Below are positions 54,113 through 56,047 of a stretch of DNA of 56,047 nucleotides, piece by piece. The DNA comes from CALEUX01 sp037439945 (GTDB lineage: Bacteria; Bacteroidota; Bacteroidia; Bacteroidales; Marinilabiliaceae). A model generated the notes under the pieces. That model was not told the DNA's origin, searched no databases, and saw only the letters and a program-made list of their open reading frames with translations. Position numbers and translations under genes: made by a program. Location: positions 1-56,047 of the forward strand of contig JBBIVA010000007.1 in assembly GCA_037439945.1 (NCBI GenBank). The letters are read 5' to 3'. Numbering within the stretch: the stretch's first letter is position 1; the number at the start of each line of letters is the position of its first letter.

Positions 54113-55813
54113 ATGGAAAAACGTAAAGGATTAACCAAAACCGGGTGGTGGGTTGCTATTTCTCTCAGCATATTAATTACATTTGGTTTTGTTGCGGCCA
54201 ACACCGATAAGCGTAATTTCGAAATTGTAAAAAACCTCGATATTTTTTACACACTATTTAGAGAGTTAAACAGCAGCTATGTTGACGAAATTAAGCCCGA
54301 GCAGCTTATAAAAACAAGTATTGATGCAATGCTTGAATCCCTTGATCCCTATACCACCTTTATTCCTGAGTCTGAAAGCGATGATTTACGGTTTATGACC
54401 ACCGGTGAGTATGCCGGTATTGGGGCGCTTATTACCAAACGTGGCGATTACGTTGTAATATCAGAGCCTTATGAGGGATTTCCTGCCCAACAGTCGGGCC
54501 TGAAAGCAGGTGACCGGATTCTCGAAATTGATGGGAAAAGCATGATTAACAAAGAAACATCATACGTTAGTGAAAGGCTTAAAGGTCCGGCCAGCACTAA
54601 TTTAAAAGTAAAAATTCAGCGCCCGGGAGCTAAAAACCCTATGGAAATTCTGATAACCCGCAGGGTTATTCAAATTAACCCGATCCCATACTATGGTAAG
54701 TTAAATAACAATACCGGTATCATAATACTTAATAACTTCACCCAGGATTGTTCCCGTGATGTTGAAAAGGCTTTTACCGAACTGAAGAAACGCAATATTT
54801 CAAGTCTTATACTTGACCTAAGGGGAAATCCGGGAGGGTTAATGGATGAGGCTGTTAAAATAGCAAACCTGTTTCTTCCACGCGGAAGTGAGGTGGTAAG
54901 CACAAGGGGAAAGGTTGCACAGTGGGAAAAAACATTTCGTACCCCCCGCGAGCCCATTGATATTGAAATGCCGATTGCTGTATTAATTAACCGGGGCTCG
55001 GCTTCGGCCTCGGAAATTGTAGCCGGAGCCTTGCAGGATCACGACAGGGCAATTATTGTTGGCCAGCGTTCATTTGGTAAGGGCTTGGTACAAACAACCC
55101 GCAACCTTGCCTACAATGCAAAACTTAAAGTTACCACAGCCAAGTATTATATACCAAGTGGCAGGTGTATTCAGGCTGTTGATTATTCCCACAGGAACGA
55201 CGATGGTTCTGTTGGGTTAATTCCTGATTCACTTATAAGGGAGTTTAAAACAAAAGGTGGCAGGACCGTATATGACGGAGGTGGCATTTCACCCGATATT
55301 ACTATTGACACCCACCGCTATTCAAACATAATTATTGCATTAATGAGCCAGCAGGTTGTATTTGACTATGCCACCGATTTTGCCATTGCCAACCCAACAA
55401 TCGATAAACCTGAAAATTTCACACTTTCAAAAGCCACCTACGAATCGTTTAAAACATATGTTGGATCACTTAAGGATTTTAAATATAAAACCGAGTCGCA
55501 GGATTTACTCGTGAAACTAAAAGCTGCATCGAAACGTGATGGTTATTACGACCATAACGAGGAAGCCCTGGCCAATCTGGAAAAACAACTTGCCCCTGAC
55601 ATTAAACGTGATTTGGACCTTTTCGAATCTGAAATAACCGAGCTTTTATCGATAGAAATTGTACGCAGGTACTATTACCAAAAAGGGGCTATTATTCATA
55701 ACCTTTCATCTGATAAAGAGGTTGCCCTAACCATAGAGGCCCTCAGAAAAAAGGATGATTACCTGGGAATGCTCAAGGGAACCATACTTACCCATGCAGG
55801 AGACAAAAGATAA
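54113..55813 (+). CDS. S41 family C-terminal processing protease (second copy)
   Basis: A 566-residue paralogue of the protease at 17519-19165. Signal anchor (about 12-30), helical region with the conserved LDPYTTFIP, PDZ domain (GAKIT-like GIGALITKRGDYV to LKAGDRILEIDGK, about 95-175), and the peptidase domain with Ser298 in SASASE and Lys323 in FGKGLVQ. The C-terminal third (about 420-566) is helical and differs from the first copy. Probably periplasmic or membrane-anchored. Transcribed alone and closed by a strong terminator. Confidence 0.93.
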   Translation: MEKRKGLTKTGWWVAISLSILITFGFVAANTDKRNFEIVKNLDIFYTLFRELNSSYVDEIKPEQLIKTSIDAMLESLDPYTTFIPESESDDLRFMTTGEYAGIGALITKRGDYVVISEPYEGFPAQQSGLKAGDRILEIDGKSMINKETSYVSERLKGPASTNLKVKIQRPGAKNPMEILITRRVIQINPIPYYGKLNNNTGIIILNNFTQDCSRDVEKAFTELKKRNISSLILDLRGNPGGLMDEAVKIANLFLPRGSEVVSTRGKVAQWEKTFRTPREPIDIEMPIAVLINRGSASASEIVAGALQDHDRAIIVGQRSFGKGLVQTTRNLAYNAKLKVTTAKYYIPSGRCIQAVDYSHRNDDGSVGLIPDSLIREFKTKGGRTVYDGGGISPDITIDTHRYSNIIIALMSQQVVFDYATDFAIANPTIDKPENFTLSKATYESFKTYVGSLKDFKYKTESQDLLVKLKAASKRDGYYDHNEEALANLEKQLAPDIKRDLDLFESEITELLSIEIVRRYYYQKGAIIHNLSSDKEVALTIEALRKKDDYLGMLKGTILTHAGDKR

Positions 55814-55857
55814 GAAAATTGTTAATGCGGTTTTTAATTAAACCTTAATTATATTGT

Positions 55858-55893
55858 AAAAAGGGTAGCCCAAATTTCTGGGCCGCCCTTTTT
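55858..55893 (+). terminator. Terminator after the second S41 gene
   Basis: AAAAAGGG and GCCCA pair with TGGGC and CCCTTTTT around a 6-nt loop with a small internal mismatch (TA/CG), and the stem runs into the T tract. About 45 bp past the stop codon. Confidence 0.85.
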
Positions 55894-55953
55894 GCATTAT
55901 GGTAATAAATTGTGATTCAAAATAACCTGTTTTTGTAACTTCATTACATATTT

Positions 55954-56047
55954 AACCCAAATTTGTCTTTAGCCATTTTTTCTAATGACCGCCATTAGAA
56001 ATTAATAGTCTTAAGTTATTGATTACATGCCTTCTATTTTGACAAAT
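55954..56047. repeat. AACCC hairpin element, partial inverted copy at the window edge
   Basis: The reverse complement of 9429-9523 with only a few changes and one 1-bp gap, starting AACCCAAATTTGTC and cut by the window end. The 9-bp stem TTTCTAATG/CATTAGAAA is kept while its loop differs, so the hairpin appears conserved across copies. The rest of the element must lie beyond the window. Confidence 0.7.

Noticed and set aside
1..56047. CRISPR arrays, rRNA operons, tRNAs, complete insertion sequences, prophage genes
   Set aside because: Read through both strands and found no regularly spaced direct repeats, no rRNA-like segments, no cloverleaf and no transposase, integrase or phage structural frames.

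Overview
The window looks like a chromosomal segment of a Bacteroidota bacterium, most likely from the Bacteroidales/Marinilabiliales side. Reasons: low GC with long AT-rich spacers; lineage-typical gene strings (ftsX-DUF3098-uppP-truB-queA; dCMP deaminase next to an S41 protease; a DUF4834 gene; DUF177-rpmF near fabH); large PAS/GAF hybrid histidine kinases; and several gene starts preceded by the Bacteroidota -7 box TAnnTTTG instead of a sigma70 -10 box. I see no rRNA, tRNA, CRISPR array or intact transposase.

Layout. 0.3-8.8 kb (minus strand): a small SnoaL-like lipoprotein, fabH, rpmF, DUF177, two histidine kinases (one hybrid with two receivers) and rsgA. 8.8-9.8 kb: a repeat-rich spacer with two hairpin-dense elements. 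9.8-13.3 kb: a soluble GAF/PAS hybrid kinase. 13.7-20.3 kb: dxs, a radical SAM/SPASM protein, dCMP deaminase plus S41 protease, DUF4834 and an APS reductase. 20.4-26.5 kb (minus): phosphofructokinase, a tandem Usp protein, and the queA-truB-uppP-DUF3098-ftsX operon read from ftsX. 27.2-43.0 kb: a surface-glycan neighbourhood with a NodB-type deacetylase, a CgeB-like glycosyltransferase, genes matching WbpE, WbpD and WbpB (UDP-2,3-diacetamido-glucuronate synthesis), a Wzx-like flippase, a five-TM sensor kinase, a GT4/GT2 pair and a YfhO membrane protein. 43.0-46.2 kb: dGTPase, a YgjP-type metallopeptidase and a TauE/SafE permease. 46.2-47.5 kb: a large spacer without genes. 47.5-50.6 kb: an AspT-like antiporter, DUF2200, and a HEPN/MNT toxin-antitoxin pair whose HEPN gene is cut by an in-frame TAG. 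51.2-55.8 kb: penicillin-binding protein 1C and a second S41 protease.

How the parts relate. The WbpB/WbpD/WbpE genes would supply a nucleotide sugar that nearby transferases and the flippase could use to build an exported polysaccharide; uppP recycles the undecaprenyl carrier and pbpC and ftsX act at the cell wall. Four sensor kinases are present but no stand-alone output response regulator, so their partners must be elsewhere.

The least ordinary content is in the non-coding DNA and at 49.7-50.6 kb. A 215-218 bp hairpin-rich, MITE-like element occurs twice in opposite orientation (9.06 kb and 50.73 kb). A second hairpin element ending in AACCC/GGGTT lies at 9.29-9.52 kb, again inverted and partial at the window's right end, with a relative at 1.14-1.29 kb. 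The HEPN gene loses its RX4H catalytic motif to the premature stop while its antitoxin gene is intact. All family assignments come from reading motifs by eye; no database search was run.
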